Origin: Blastobasis lacticolella
Taxonomy: Eukaryota > Arthropoda > Insecta > Lepidoptera > Blastobasidae
Length of the DNA: 64,000 nucleotides
Assembly (NCBI GenBank): GCA_905147135.1
Contig: LR990067.1
Coordinates: 11,160,001-11,224,000, forward strand
Reading direction: 5' to 3'
Part shown: one piece after another, positions 36,001-42,420 of the stretch
Position numbering within the stretch: the stretch's first letter is position 1
How the letters are laid out: each line of letters starts with the position of its first letter
Translations under genes and position numbers: made by a program
Notes under the pieces: model-generated
Databases searched by the model: none
The model's input: the letters and a program-made list of their open reading frames with translations, nothing else
What the model was told of the DNA's origin: nothing

Positions 36001-38371
36001 GATTTCTAAGTGGTCACTTGATAATAAGCTGCCGCTCAACATAGGGAAATGTAAGCATATTAAGTTTACCAAAAAGAAATCGCCCATGCAAACTTCATAC
36101 TCAATAAGTGGTCACACTCTAGAGGAAGTTAATCAGATAAGAGATCTTGGTATTACACTTGACTCTAAACTTTCCTTCAATCCACATATTGATACCATCA
36201 TCAGTAAATCATTTCGTATGTTGGGATTTGTCTGGAGAAACTGCAAGTGCTTCAAGAGCATTTCTGCGCTTAAGTACCTGTATAGTGCATTGGTGCGTAG
36301 TAATCTAGAATACTGTTCTTCCATCTGGAATCCACAGTATGAATGTCATGTTTCTAGAATAGAGAGAATCCAGAAACGCTTTTTGTTCTTCCTTACTGTG
36401 CACCAAGGGCAATTATCTAGGCTTACCTCATACGGGGATCGACTGTCGCATCATAATATGATTTCTCTCAGGGATCGTCGATGGGTGGCGGATCAAATGT
36501 TTCTATTTAAAATTGTTAGGGGGCTGATTGACTGTTCGTCCATGTTAAGTGGATTATCTTTCTCGGTGCCTAGACGTAATGCCAGAATAACTAATTTCAG
36601 ACCTTTTACATTTAGAAACAGCAGAACGAATGTCGGTAGAAACGAGATAATTACTAGGTTATCCAATGAACATAACAAGTTATTTAATAAGGATAAGTCT
36701 GTTGATGTATTTCACTTTTCTCTTTCTAAATACAAAACATGTTTATATAATTATATAAATCTGTAAATTCAGTTATTTTTTGTAACAAAATTGCTTAAGT
36801 ATCGATTAATTTGTGTAATATATTTTATTGTAATAGTTTAGTACTTACGTTATAAGCGCGATTTATATAGTGCACGTAAGGTTTGCCTGTTATTGGCTTT
36901 ACATTTATGTTAATTGTTATTGCTACTATAGTTTAAGAGCATTGTAAAAAAAAATGTAAATCTGTTGGCAAATTAAATAAATAAATAAATAAATAAATAC
37001 ATACTATTTAAAAGAGTATTATTCTGTACGGTGGAGGTACTTCCCCAGTCGGGTGGCTCTAATTCGAACGGGATACCCCGCTATGACCTACCTCTCTTGC
37101 ATTGCTAAGCTGAAAACAAAACAGAGAAAAAGCAAAATTACTTTCTATCAAAATATTTTTTATAATTTCAGGTCTGTGACTGGCCCGAGAACGCTGGATG
37201 TGCTTCTTCTGAACCAACAACTCAAGCTCCCACAGAACGTCCTACTAGACCACCTAAACCAACGACTGCACCGCCAACTGAACCTGAATTGAACTCAACT
37301 CAATCACCAACTCAACCACCAACTCAACCACCAACTCAACCGCCAACTCAACCACCAACTAACCCACCAACTACACCACCTGAATGGTTAGACAACGGAT
37401 GCCCATCCAACTTCAGTATCCACCAACTGCTGCCTCACGAGACTGACTGCGAGAAATTCTACTACTGCGTTTACGGAGAAAAGGTCGTGAGAAACTGCAG
37501 TGAAGGAACTCATTTCAATCCGATTTTACAGGTGTGTTCAATACCATTTTTATAGTATAATAACAATCATGTTGGCGTTAACGTCCACTTACCACTTAAT
37601 GAACTATTTGATATCTTTACTTTTTAACACATCCTAGCACTTAGAACAAAAGACATCTTAAAAAACTGGATATCGCTCCAAGAGAATTTTTATCAACAAT
37701 TATTATATCTTGCTCAAGCTGAAAACAAAATAAAACAAATCAAAGTTAAAATTTTCTATCGAAAGCATACAAAATATTTTTTATAATTTCAGGTGTGTGA
37801 CTGGCCGGAGAACGCTGGTTGTGCTTCTTCTGAACCATCAACTAAACCTACCACACAACGTCCTACAAGACCACCTAAACCAACGACGCAACCGCCAACT
37901 GAACTACCAACTGAACCAGCGACTGAACCTTCCACAGAACGTCCCACTAGTCCGACTGAACCTTCCACAGAACGTCCCACTAGACCACCTAAACCAACGA
38001 CGCAACCACCAACTGAACCACCAACTGAACCAACAACTCAACCACCCACTAACCCACCAACTCCAGATGACAGCAAATGTTCCGACAACTGCAATGTCCT
38101 TCCTTGGGCACATGAGACAGCTTGCGACAAATACTGGAGATGTGACGGTGAAAAAGCAGTTTTAGTCGTATGTGCTGAAGGTCTACATTTCAATGCTCAG
38201 ACAGCTACTTGCGACTTCATCTGCAACGCTAACTGTGTTAGGGAGAATGTCCAAGCTACTTCCAATGCCCAGGGTGTAAAACTTTTCTTACCCTGGGACA
38301 AAGTTGACAATATCAGTGAACAACACTTATCTTTTAGACAATTGTTAAAGTCATACAATAAGCGTGTTTAA
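15091..38371 (+). CDS. Multi-CBM14 mucin-like peritrophin (gene 2, 16 exons)
   Basis: Joined exons: 15091-15097, 17802-18025, 21019-21969, 23661-23861, 24035-24280, 24547-24870, 28083-28418, 28584-28907, 29715-30086, 30627-30962, 31128-31475, 32359-32682, 32847-33182, 33348-33671, 37172-37531, 37793-38371. Together they give 5592 nt, one open frame of 1863 residues plus TAA. Residues 1-17 or so are a signal peptide (KLLILAVVAAIHA). There are 15 CBM14 domains with spacing C-x15-C-x5-C-x9-C-x12-C-x7-C, 14 of them each split by a phase-0 intron after Gln (FNPVLQ|VCDW); the last is a divergent eight-cysteine form. Linkers are Thr/Pro-rich (PPTEPPTQ), expected to be O-glycosylated as in mucins. 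The predicted role is a secreted chitin-crosslinking mucin of the peritrophic matrix or another chitinous layer. Exon number in the array could vary between alleles. Confidence 0.88.
15165..15356. repeat. Foldback element related to 51440-51605
   Basis: Both ends carry versions of GAGACGGGACTTACACGCG, inverted relative to each other, and the inside shares the GTGACCACGGTGGGTGTAAC block with 51440-51605. Confidence 0.65.
16758..16853 (-). mobile_element. SINE-G, truncated, reverse
   Basis: Only the 3' tail side (AAATAAATAA and the GCGCCATCTAG block) remains; it stops just before the MITE at 16863. Confidence 0.75.
16863..17121 (+). mobile_element. MITE copy 2, Tc1/mariner-like
   Basis: Same terminal repeats as 10010-10260 and TA on both flanks (16861-16862, 17122-17123). 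The right terminal repeat has diverged (GACGAGGTC). Confidence 0.82.
17411..17770 (+). mobile_element. Retroposon W copy, forward
   Basis: Nearly the same as 56216-56588 (GGTCGCTCTTTTC, TTAATGTCCTAATCAATAAA blocks), ending in an A-rich tail that abuts the splice acceptor region of gene 2 exon 2. Confidence 0.8.
17802..18025 (+). CDS. Gene 2 exon 2: signal peptide and first CBM14 half
   Basis: Acceptor AG at 17800-17801, donor GTTTGT at 18026. It encodes the rest of the signal peptide (likely cleavage after AIHA), a short spacer and the first four Cys of domain 1, ending SYALQ. The domain is more divergent than those of the array (EYGYKWATPHSC). Confidence 0.87.
18114..18905 (+). mobile_element. 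Retroposon R copy split by a hAT-type MITE
   Basis: Forward copy of the R retroposon (GGGCATTTGCCTTTTTGCTG to an A-rich end near 18905). It is interrupted at 18220-18838, and its sequence resumes in register after an 8-bp duplication. Confidence 0.82.
18220..18838. mobile_element. hAT-like MITE with 8-bp target duplication
   Basis: 619 bp with 16-bp terminal inverted repeats TAGGGATGTTACGGAG / CTCCGTAACATCCCTA. The flanking 8-bp direct repeats GTCTGTAG lie at 18212-18219 and 18839-18846. Internal sequence near both ends repeats a CGGAGTCGGA motif. No coding capacity. Confidence 0.9.
19430..19935 (+). pseudogene. Non-LTR retrotransposon 3' end (RT C-terminus and UTR)
   Basis: A short + frame at about 19448-19559 reads CKALWNELPPDLRLL to a stop, typical of Jockey/CR1-type C-termini. 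The UTR to 19935 ends in (TAAA)n. The UTR recurs in reverse at 53992-54215. Confidence 0.65.
20060..20430 (-). mobile_element. Retroposon R copy, reverse
   Basis: T-run at the left, then the full family sequence ending CTATGCCCTACCTCTC. In gene 2 intron 2. Confidence 0.82.
21019..21969 (+). CDS. Gene 2 exon 3: long Thr/Pro mucin linker
   Basis: Acceptor AG at 21017-21018, donor GTAATT at 21970; 317 codons. It completes domain 1 (VCVHPAQAGC). It then carries about 240 residues of tetrapeptide repeats of the PPT[E/Q/K] type, and the start of domain 2 (NGCPADFEV to FNAELQ). The Thr-Pro tract is the main mucin-like region of the protein. Confidence 0.9.
21058..21790 (+). repeat. 12-bp coding minisatellite with 300-bp higher-order repeat
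   Basis: Repeats of CC(T/A)CC(G/C)ACT-type 12-mers coding PPT[EQK]. A longer block coding TVPTTRPPTAPPTK begins near 21115 and again near 21415, exactly 300 bp apart, so a 300-bp unit was duplicated inside the linker. Confidence 0.88.
22327..22690 (+). mobile_element. SINE-T, full-length reference copy
   Basis: tRNA-like head (B-box GGTTCGAATCC at about 22381-22391; anticodon arm resembling tRNA-Thr(CGT)), body of about 290 bp and (GAT)n tail. In gene 2 intron 3. Confidence 0.88.
23661..23861 (+). CDS. Gene 2 exon 4 (module subtype N)
   Basis: Acceptor AG at 23659-23660, donor GTACAT at 23862; 67 codons. Divergent start (VCDHPWNVDC), almost no Thr/Pro linker (GSGDSGEW), then CERFYYCNFGEKVERTC. 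The short Gly/Ser linker resembles gene 1 rather than the other gene 2 modules, so it may keep an ancestral linker. Confidence 0.88.
24035..24280 (+). CDS. Gene 2 exon 5 (subtype N)
   Basis: 82 codons between TTTCAG and GTACAT. VCDWPENAGC, short Thr/Pro linker, then the NFGEKVERTC form ending FNPALQ. Confidence 0.9.
24281..24546 (+). mobile_element. Intron 5 with internally deleted retroposon R
   Basis: The intron holds only one part of the reverse R element (about 24313-24480), joined directly to TATACTACCTCA. The same breakpoint occurs in intron 9. Confidence 0.78.
24547..24870 (+). CDS. Gene 2 exon 6 (subtype V)
   Basis: 108 codons. The linker has the TERPTRPPKPT motif twice; domain form CERFYYCVFGEKVERTC. 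Nearly identical to exon 14. Confidence 0.9.
25821..26066 (+). mobile_element. SINE-G copy, forward
   Basis: Head at the left with a mutated B-box region, GGCGCTGTGTGAATTTGTC at the right end. In gene 2 intron 6. Confidence 0.82.
26229..26644. mobile_element. Foldback MITE of about 415 bp, copy 1
   Basis: Ends are inverted repeats of the form ATGAGCAGTTTTCCAATAGG. The whole sequence recurs in reverse at 43499-43914, and an end fragment at about 2405-2452. Confidence 0.8.
27061..27311 (-). mobile_element. MITE copy 3, Tc1/mariner-like
   Basis: 251 bp in reverse orientation, TA on both flanks (27059-27060, 27312-27313), nearly identical to copy 1. Confidence 0.85.
28083..28418 (+). CDS. Gene 2 exon 7 (subtype Q)
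   Basis: 112 codons. Linker with TEPELNSTQSPTQPP; domain form CKKFYYCVFGQKVESTC. Followed by a short intron of 165 nt without retroposon. Confidence 0.9.
28584..28907 (+). CDS. Gene 2 exon 8 (subtype Y)
   Basis: 108 codons ending FNPILQ, donor GTAAGT. Domain form CVYGEKVERNCSKG, shared only with exon 15. Confidence 0.9.
29303..29650 (-). mobile_element. Retroposon R, complete, in gene 2 intron 8
   Basis: Reverse copy from the T-run to CTATGCCCTACCTCTC, placed between the sequences TTTTGTTTAAG and CTGAGAAAGAAAC, at the same intronic site as the copies in introns 6, 11 and 14. Confidence 0.85.
29715..30086 (+). CDS. Gene 2 exon 9 (subtype N, longest linker of the array)
   Basis: 124 codons. 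The linker has an expanded TQPP run; domain form CEKFYYCNFGEKVERTC. Confidence 0.9.
30100..30357 (-). mobile_element. SINE-G copy, reverse, in intron 9
   Basis: Inserted just after the exon 9 donor. It has an AT-rich tail at the left and the tRNA-like head at the right. The rest of the intron (about 30393-30560) is the same deleted R element as in intron 5. Confidence 0.85.
30627..30962 (+). CDS. Gene 2 exon 10 (subtype Q)
   Basis: 112 codons, nearly identical to exons 7, 12 and 13; short intron follows. Confidence 0.9.
31128..31475 (+). CDS. Gene 2 exon 11 (subtype V)
   Basis: 116 codons with a Q-type linker (ELNSTQSPTQPP) but the V-type domain (CVFGEKVERTC). This is a linker/domain combination not seen in exons 6 and 14, as expected from unequal exchange or conversion. 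Confidence 0.9.
31862..32286 (-). mobile_element. Retroposon R with inserted LINE tail, intron 11
   Basis: The R element is interrupted near 32093-32170 by a LINE-type tail (TATTTATTAAGCAATAAAG then CATACATACA) flanked by ACTATT. The same tail recurs in intron 14 and at 45836-45865. Confidence 0.82.
32359..32682 (+). CDS. Gene 2 exon 12 (subtype Q)
   Basis: 108 codons starting GTT TGT GAC; Q-type domain, short intron follows. Confidence 0.9.
32847..33182 (+). CDS. Gene 2 exon 13 (subtype Q)
   Basis: 112 codons. The domain is nearly identical to exon 12; exons 12 and 13 with their introns form the most recent-looking adjacent duplicate pair. Confidence 0.9.
33348..33671 (+). CDS. Gene 2 exon 14 (subtype V)
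   Basis: 108 codons. Acceptor TTTCAG then TTG TGT GAC, so Leu replaces the usual Val. Nearly identical to exon 6 throughout linker and domain. Confidence 0.88.
34055..37107 (-). mobile_element. Retroposon R in intron 14, split by nested elements
   Basis: Left part 34055-34290, right part about 37001-37107. Between them are the LINE tail also seen in intron 11 (34290-34330) and, inside that, a larger non-LTR element. At least three insertion events are stacked. Confidence 0.82.
34335..37000 (+). mobile_element. 5'-truncated non-LTR retrotransposon (Jockey/CR1-like), RT frame open
   Basis: The frame is open from the truncation point to the TAA at 36764-36766. It starts inside the endonuclease domain (GDFNLSSLNW at about 34337-34366, then DEFHPPL). 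The reverse transcriptase follows with YTDISKAFDRVDH near 35655-35695, GVPQGSHVGPVLF near 35832-35870 and the FADD active site near 35924-35935. No RNase H signature was seen. The 3' UTR ends in an (AAAT)n tail at about 36973-36999. Lacking its 5' end and promoter it cannot move on its own, but the absence of stops suggests a young insertion. The open frame extends upstream to 34070 only because it runs through the R retroposon. Confidence 0.88.
37172..37531 (+). CDS. Gene 2 exon 15 (subtype Y)
   Basis: 120 codons. Domain form HETDCEKFYYCVYGEKVVRNC, related to exon 8 but more divergent. Donor GTGTGT. Confidence 0.9.
37532..37792 (+). other. Gene 2 intron 15, apparent empty site for retroposon R
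   Basis: 261 nt. It aligns with introns 8, 11 and 14 on both sides of their R insertion (AAGAGAATTTTTATCAAC before; TTTTCTATC and TTTTTTATAATTTCAG after). Here ATCTTGCTCAAG is followed directly by CTGAAAACAAAATA with no element between. Confidence 0.82.
37793..38371 (+). CDS. Gene 2 exon 16, last domain and tail
   Basis: 192 codons plus TAA. It completes domain 14 and has a Thr/Pro linker with TERPT motifs. The divergent last domain follows (CSDNCN, DKYWRC, GLHFNA, CDFICNANC), with the same Cys spacing as CBM14 plus an extra Cys pair, then a tail with LFLPWDKVDN. The tail has no CBM14 features but is conserved in gene 1. Confidence 0.9.
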   Translation: MCDWPENAGCASSEPSTKPTTQRPTRPPKPTTQPPTELPTEPATEPSTERPTSPTEPSTERPTRPPKPTTQPPTEPPTEPTTQPPTNPPTPDDSKCSDNCNVLPWAHETACDKYWRCDGEKAVLVVCAEGLHFNAQTATCDFICNANCVRENVQATSNAQGVKLFLPWDKVDNISEQHLSFRQLLKSYNKRV

Positions 38372-38429
38372 TAGTAAAGGAGAAATATGTAGTAGTAACT
38401 TAGTTGTAGAAATATTATAGTAGTAGTCT

Positions 38430-38435
38430 AATAAA
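38430..38435 (+). promoter_or_regulatory. Poly(A) signal of gene 2
   Basis: AATAAA 59 nt after the stop codon. Confidence 0.75.
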
Positions 38436-38742
38436 ATTGTACATTGTAAATTGTAGTTATTTATTTAATTAGATAAGTTCTAAAGATGTGTTTGTTGGAT
38501 ACGTTGTTTTTTTTTAAATATAAATTCGTATAACTACTTTGAAGTTACCAGTTACAGCTACATGATAACTGAAAGTCAGAATAGAATCATATTAGGTTTA
38601 GTTTAAATTTTAGAAATCATGTGAATACACACATCTGTATAAATCCCGAAAAAATATACAAAGTCCATTAATCATGTTTAAATAAAATACAAGAACTCGC
38701 TGCACATTTTTATTAAATTTTTGAAATATATAATTTATATTT

Positions 38743-38748
38743 TTTATT
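38743..38748 (-). promoter_or_regulatory. Poly(A) signal of the minus-strand ORF
   Basis: TTTATT on the + strand (AATAAA on the minus strand), about 50 nt after the stop of the 38800-39546 ORF. About 310 nt separate it from the gene 2 signal. Confidence 0.5.
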
Positions 38749-38799
38749 TTAATATTTAATAAATCTTAACCTTAGATTAGGTATTATTTCAATTATTCG

Positions 38800-39546
38800 T
38801 TATTTTCTTGTATTAAAAATCATCGCAAAAAATCTATCGGATAATAACTCTAAGGCTAAATTTTTGCCATTGCGCGTATTTGTTGCGCAATCGATGCCTC
38901 TTCGTTTAGTATAATTTATATTATTTTCACCATCTATACCACTCGACACGTGTTTTATGCTAGAATCTTTATAGTCATCTCTACCAGAGCTTTCTCCAAA
39001 TTTTTCTATGGTACGACATAAACTGTTCATTTTAATATTGCTTCTAACGTTTTTCTTTGTCACCTTCACATTTATTTCTTTCGATCTCTCGATAGATTCG
39101 TGTATCACATCTATAATGCCGTTATAAGTAGTTTTATAAATTTCAATAATTTCATTGATTTGCTCTACTTTATAAGAATCAAGTCCACCATTCGCTATAT
39201 TTGAGTTTGAACTTTCAAAGGCCAATAGATGCGCCTTTTCCAGTTCCGCTAGATCATCTAGAATTCCCATCGACGTGCTTAGAGAACCTACGTCTGATGT
39301 TGTACTCGTCAATGAAGATCTCTTCAAAGAGCCCATATCTGCAGCAGTGGTTGTCATAGATAACACATCAAAATCATGACTAACCACATTGGAGTTTTCA
39401 AAATCATCATTGACTATTCCAGTGCCAATATCTTCATTTACATTATTATCATTGGGTCTCTCGGAAAAATGCGTATTGTCTTCTTCAAAACATGATGTTG
39501 TCGCATTTATTTTATCAGGATGATAGTTGTTCTTAACAGGTGCCAT
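38800..39546 (-). CDS. Unrecognised single-exon protein, 248 residues
   Basis: ATG at 39546 (context TTTAAGATGG) to a stop at 38800; no introns. The product is polar: residues 1-90 are rich in Asp, Asn, Ser and Thr, and residues 95-180 look helical and possibly coiled (ILDDLAELEKAH, VEQINEIIEIYKTTYNGI). It ends basic/hydrophobic (LLSDRFFAMIFNTRK). There is no signal peptide and no domain I can name. The length, the single frame free of low-complexity repeats, and a nearby poly(A) signal favour a real gene over chance in AT-rich DNA. It is tail to tail with gene 2. A conserved small coiled-coil protein or a lineage-specific intronless gene are both possible. Confidence 0.6.
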   Translation of the reverse strand: MAPVKNNYHPDKINATTSCFEEDNTHFSERPNDNNVNEDIGTGIVNDDFENSNVVSHDFDVLSMTTTAADMGSLKRSSLTSTTSDVGSLSTSMGILDDLAELEKAHLLAFESSNSNIANGGLDSYKVEQINEIIEIYKTTYNGIIDVIHESIERSKEINVKVTKKNVRSNIKMNSLCRTIEKFGESSGRDDYKDSSIKHVSSGIDGENNINYTKRRGIDCATNTRNGKNLALELLSDRFFAMIFNTRK

Positions 39547-40536
39547 CTTAAAGCGTATAGTCTCGTTGCAATCGTTTTTAAAAGTCTGTGTCTTTAACGA
39601 TTTTCTCCGCTACTGATGCACAATTCATCACAGCATTAAGACAGCCGATATTCTCACTAAGGCCAAGTTCCTCTGGATCAGGACTATTCAAAGCACAACT
39701 GCTTCTCATGTAGGTAATTATGAAGACAAATTATTTTAAGGTCTCTTTTTTATTACCTTTCCTATTAGTAGCGGATATCCATCGCAACGCTAGTATAATC
39801 CAGATTTATTGGCTACAAGCTTTGTCTATTTATCATAAGTAAATCTTAGAAGAAATAATAGTAAATAAACAAAGTTTGTAGATAATGGAGTGACATCTTT
39901 GTGACAAACGCACGTTTGTCAAGTTAGTGGTATATGTATATACTCATAGCCTCCTTCATCATTCTTCGTAGATAAAGGAGGCTATGATATACTCCATCTT
40001 TCGATGACAATTGTTCGCGGCTGATAATGGAACTAAATTTGACTGGCAGCTAACCAGTATAACTTCCAATAAACGCAATATCAGAGACGCCATACCCAAG
40101 TGCAGAGTTATCTTGCGCGTACTCTACTCTATGCAATGACGAAAGAAACTCCTTACTCCGTAAGTAGGACTGGTCCGATTTTACAATTTATGTGACAATA
40201 ACAGGCCATGAGCATGCTAAATCGCCATATCATGTCCAGTTAGCATCAAATGTAGCTAAGCAACCAGACTGACCAAACTGGGAAATTAATCTTTGTATAA
40301 ACATATCTAATTAGAAAAACATTTGCCGTGAACTACTGAAACGAACTTTATATCATGGATACCATTAGCTTTTGACATTTATTATAGACTAGTAAAGCTC
40401 TACCCAAACGAATTAAATGAAACATGCCTTGATTTTAAGTTGGACCCCAAACTACCAAATTGTGAAAACCCCATCAGAATCAAAACATTATAGTTTAGCT
40501 AGTCTATTATAGCTCTAGTTATTATAGTCTATTATA
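39547..40536. other. Intergenic, nothing recognised
   Basis: No gene or named repeat. A 13-bp inverted repeat TCATAGCCTCCTT / AAGGAGGCTATGA sits at 39944-39987. Confidence 0.55.
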
Positions 40537-40782
40537 GTGGTGTGTGGTGCCGCCACCTCAAAGAATAGCACCACCCCATCTCTTCTCGTGGGTGTCGTAA
40601 GAGGCGAGTAAGGGACAAATCCGAAAGGTGGGCAGCAGCATCTTTCTGGGTAGATTTACATCAACTGCACTGCGATCTCCAATCCGCCTGCCAAGCGTGG
40701 AGATTATGGCAATGACCTCCCCTTTCGTGGGAGAGGCCCGAAGTCCTGCAGTGGACTGTTATGGGCTGTGATGATGATGATG
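40537..40782 (+). mobile_element. Family G retroposon copy, GAT tail
   Basis: Nearly identical to 52353-52594 over its length, ending in TGATGATGATGATGAT. Confidence 0.82.
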
Positions 40783-40824
40783 ATTATAGCTCTACATCAG
40801 TGTTCACGTTTTCTAAATCAATTA

Positions 40825-41183
40825 TCTTTATATATATAATTCTTCTGTGAGTGTGTATGTCACTGAACTTCTCTCAAACGACTGGACCGATTTTGATGGA
40901 ATTTTTTGTGTGTGTTCAAGGGGTAGGTGTAGGGTAGGTGTAGGGTAGGTGTAGGGTAGGTGTAGGGTAGGTGTAGGGTAGGTGTAGGGTAGGTGTAGGG
41001 TAGGTGTAGGGTAGGTGTAGGGTAGGTGTAGGGTAGGTGTAGGGTAGGTGTAGGGTAGATATAGGGTAGGTGTAAGGTAGGTGTAGGGTAGGTGTAGGGT
41101 AGGTGTAGGGTAGGTGTACGGTAGGTGTAGGGCAGGTGTAGGGTTAGAACGCTACGCGAACGAAGTCGCGCCGGGTCCACTAG
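40825..41183 (+). mobile_element. Non-autonomous Helitron with 12-bp tandem repeat core
   Basis: Starts TC after an A (40824) and ends CTAG before a T (41184). A GC-rich hairpin (CGCGA/TCGCG) lies just inside the 3' end: the terminal hallmarks of Helitrons. The middle (about 40920-41145) is a tandem array of GGGTAGGTGTA units. Confidence 0.78.
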
Positions 41184-41191
41184 TACCCTAT

Positions 41192-41610
41192 ATGTTGCCC
41201 AGGCTAAATAAATTAAATATCTCTTTCAATCGTCAAGAAGGGGAATGAATTTAGGGAAGAAACACACAGTGACGTATTGGCCGCCCCAGAACCGGAGCAC
41301 ACCCACCCCATGCCGACAACGTCTGACAGTGTTCGACAATATCAGACAGAGCCGGTTAGTACTGGACAATGCCAAGCAGAGCCGGACCTTGCCCGAATTA
41401 ATATATGTATAGGTATATTATACTTAAAAAAACACCTACAACTACAGCAAGAGTAAGCCAGTCCACCAAGGCAGCACCCGATCACGAGCATAACGCAGGG
41501 CCCAGCCATCGACCAATTCAGTCATATTTGAGGGTGAAGAGCGACCCGACCCAACGCCTCTAGCCAGACCGGTCTCTAACGATCTAGACAGACCTTTAAG
41601 CGATGCAAAC
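41192..41610 (-). mobile_element. Retroposon W copy, reverse
   Basis: Same blocks as 17411-17770 in reverse complement. It is followed by a C/T-rich low-complexity stretch (CCCTACCCTACC type, 41680-41850). Confidence 0.75.
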
Positions 41611-41920
41611 CATTAATGAATAACGCTTTATTTCACATTTAAAAGAATACCATGCTTACAGATTATGCATATGATAGGTAGCTGCTCCTACCCTTCCCTG
41701 CCCCTACTACCCTACCCTTACCCTGCCAGTACCCCTATCCTACACCTACCCTATGCCAGCCTTCCTCTAGTCTATCCCTACGCACCCCTACCCTACCCCT
41801 TCTCTTTCCCAATCCTATCCCTACCCAACCAACCAACTCCACCGCAGCCAACGTAAAGCAGGCGAACCCTAGTGCTCAATTACGGTGCTCAAATGAGGTG
41901 TTTCCCTCCCAAAAGTACTT

Positions 41921-42420
41921 TAAAGCACTCGGAATATAATGTTCTTAAAATAGCAATTACATAAGATTGAATAATTGCAACTGATGATTCTTAAGTTAAA
42001 AATAAAATTTAATAAAAAATTAGGAAAATAATTAAACAAGAGGGTAATCTATTTCCTGTTTTTCTTAAAACAGTTATTAAAAGATCTCCAGCAATTATAT
42101 TTGCTGTTAATCGAACGGCTAAAGTTCCTGGGCGAATAATGTTTGTAATATTGATTCAATTAATACTATTAAATCTATAACAAGATTAGGAAATCCTTGG
42201 GGAATTTATATGTGCATATGTTATGAGTTAATAATTCATCCATAAAATATAAAACTTAATCGGAGTGGTAAGGAAAGAAACATAAGGAATAAAAATATAT
42301 GGGAATAATGCTAAAACGTTATTAAATAAAATGAATGAAAATGATTAAGTAAAAATAAAAGTTGGTCCATTAGATTTATTAGATTTTAATAGGGTTTTAA
42401 ATTCGTGAAGAATATGCAGT
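41921..42420 (-). pseudogene. ATP6: Nuclear copy of mitochondrial atp6 (NUMT)
   Basis: The minus strand, read in pieces, gives the conserved order of ATP synthase subunit 6: HEFKTLL near 42395-42415, [19 protein letters not shown] at about 42100-42141, then SSVAIIQSY and TLYS near 41930-41990. Frame changes and stops occur between the pieces and the sequence is AT-rich, so it is a decayed nuclear insertion and not functional. It ends near the atp6 3' end at about 41921. Confidence 0.85.

Noticed and set aside
40915..41150. CRISPR array
   Set aside because: A direct tandem repeat without unique spacers, in a eukaryotic mobile element.
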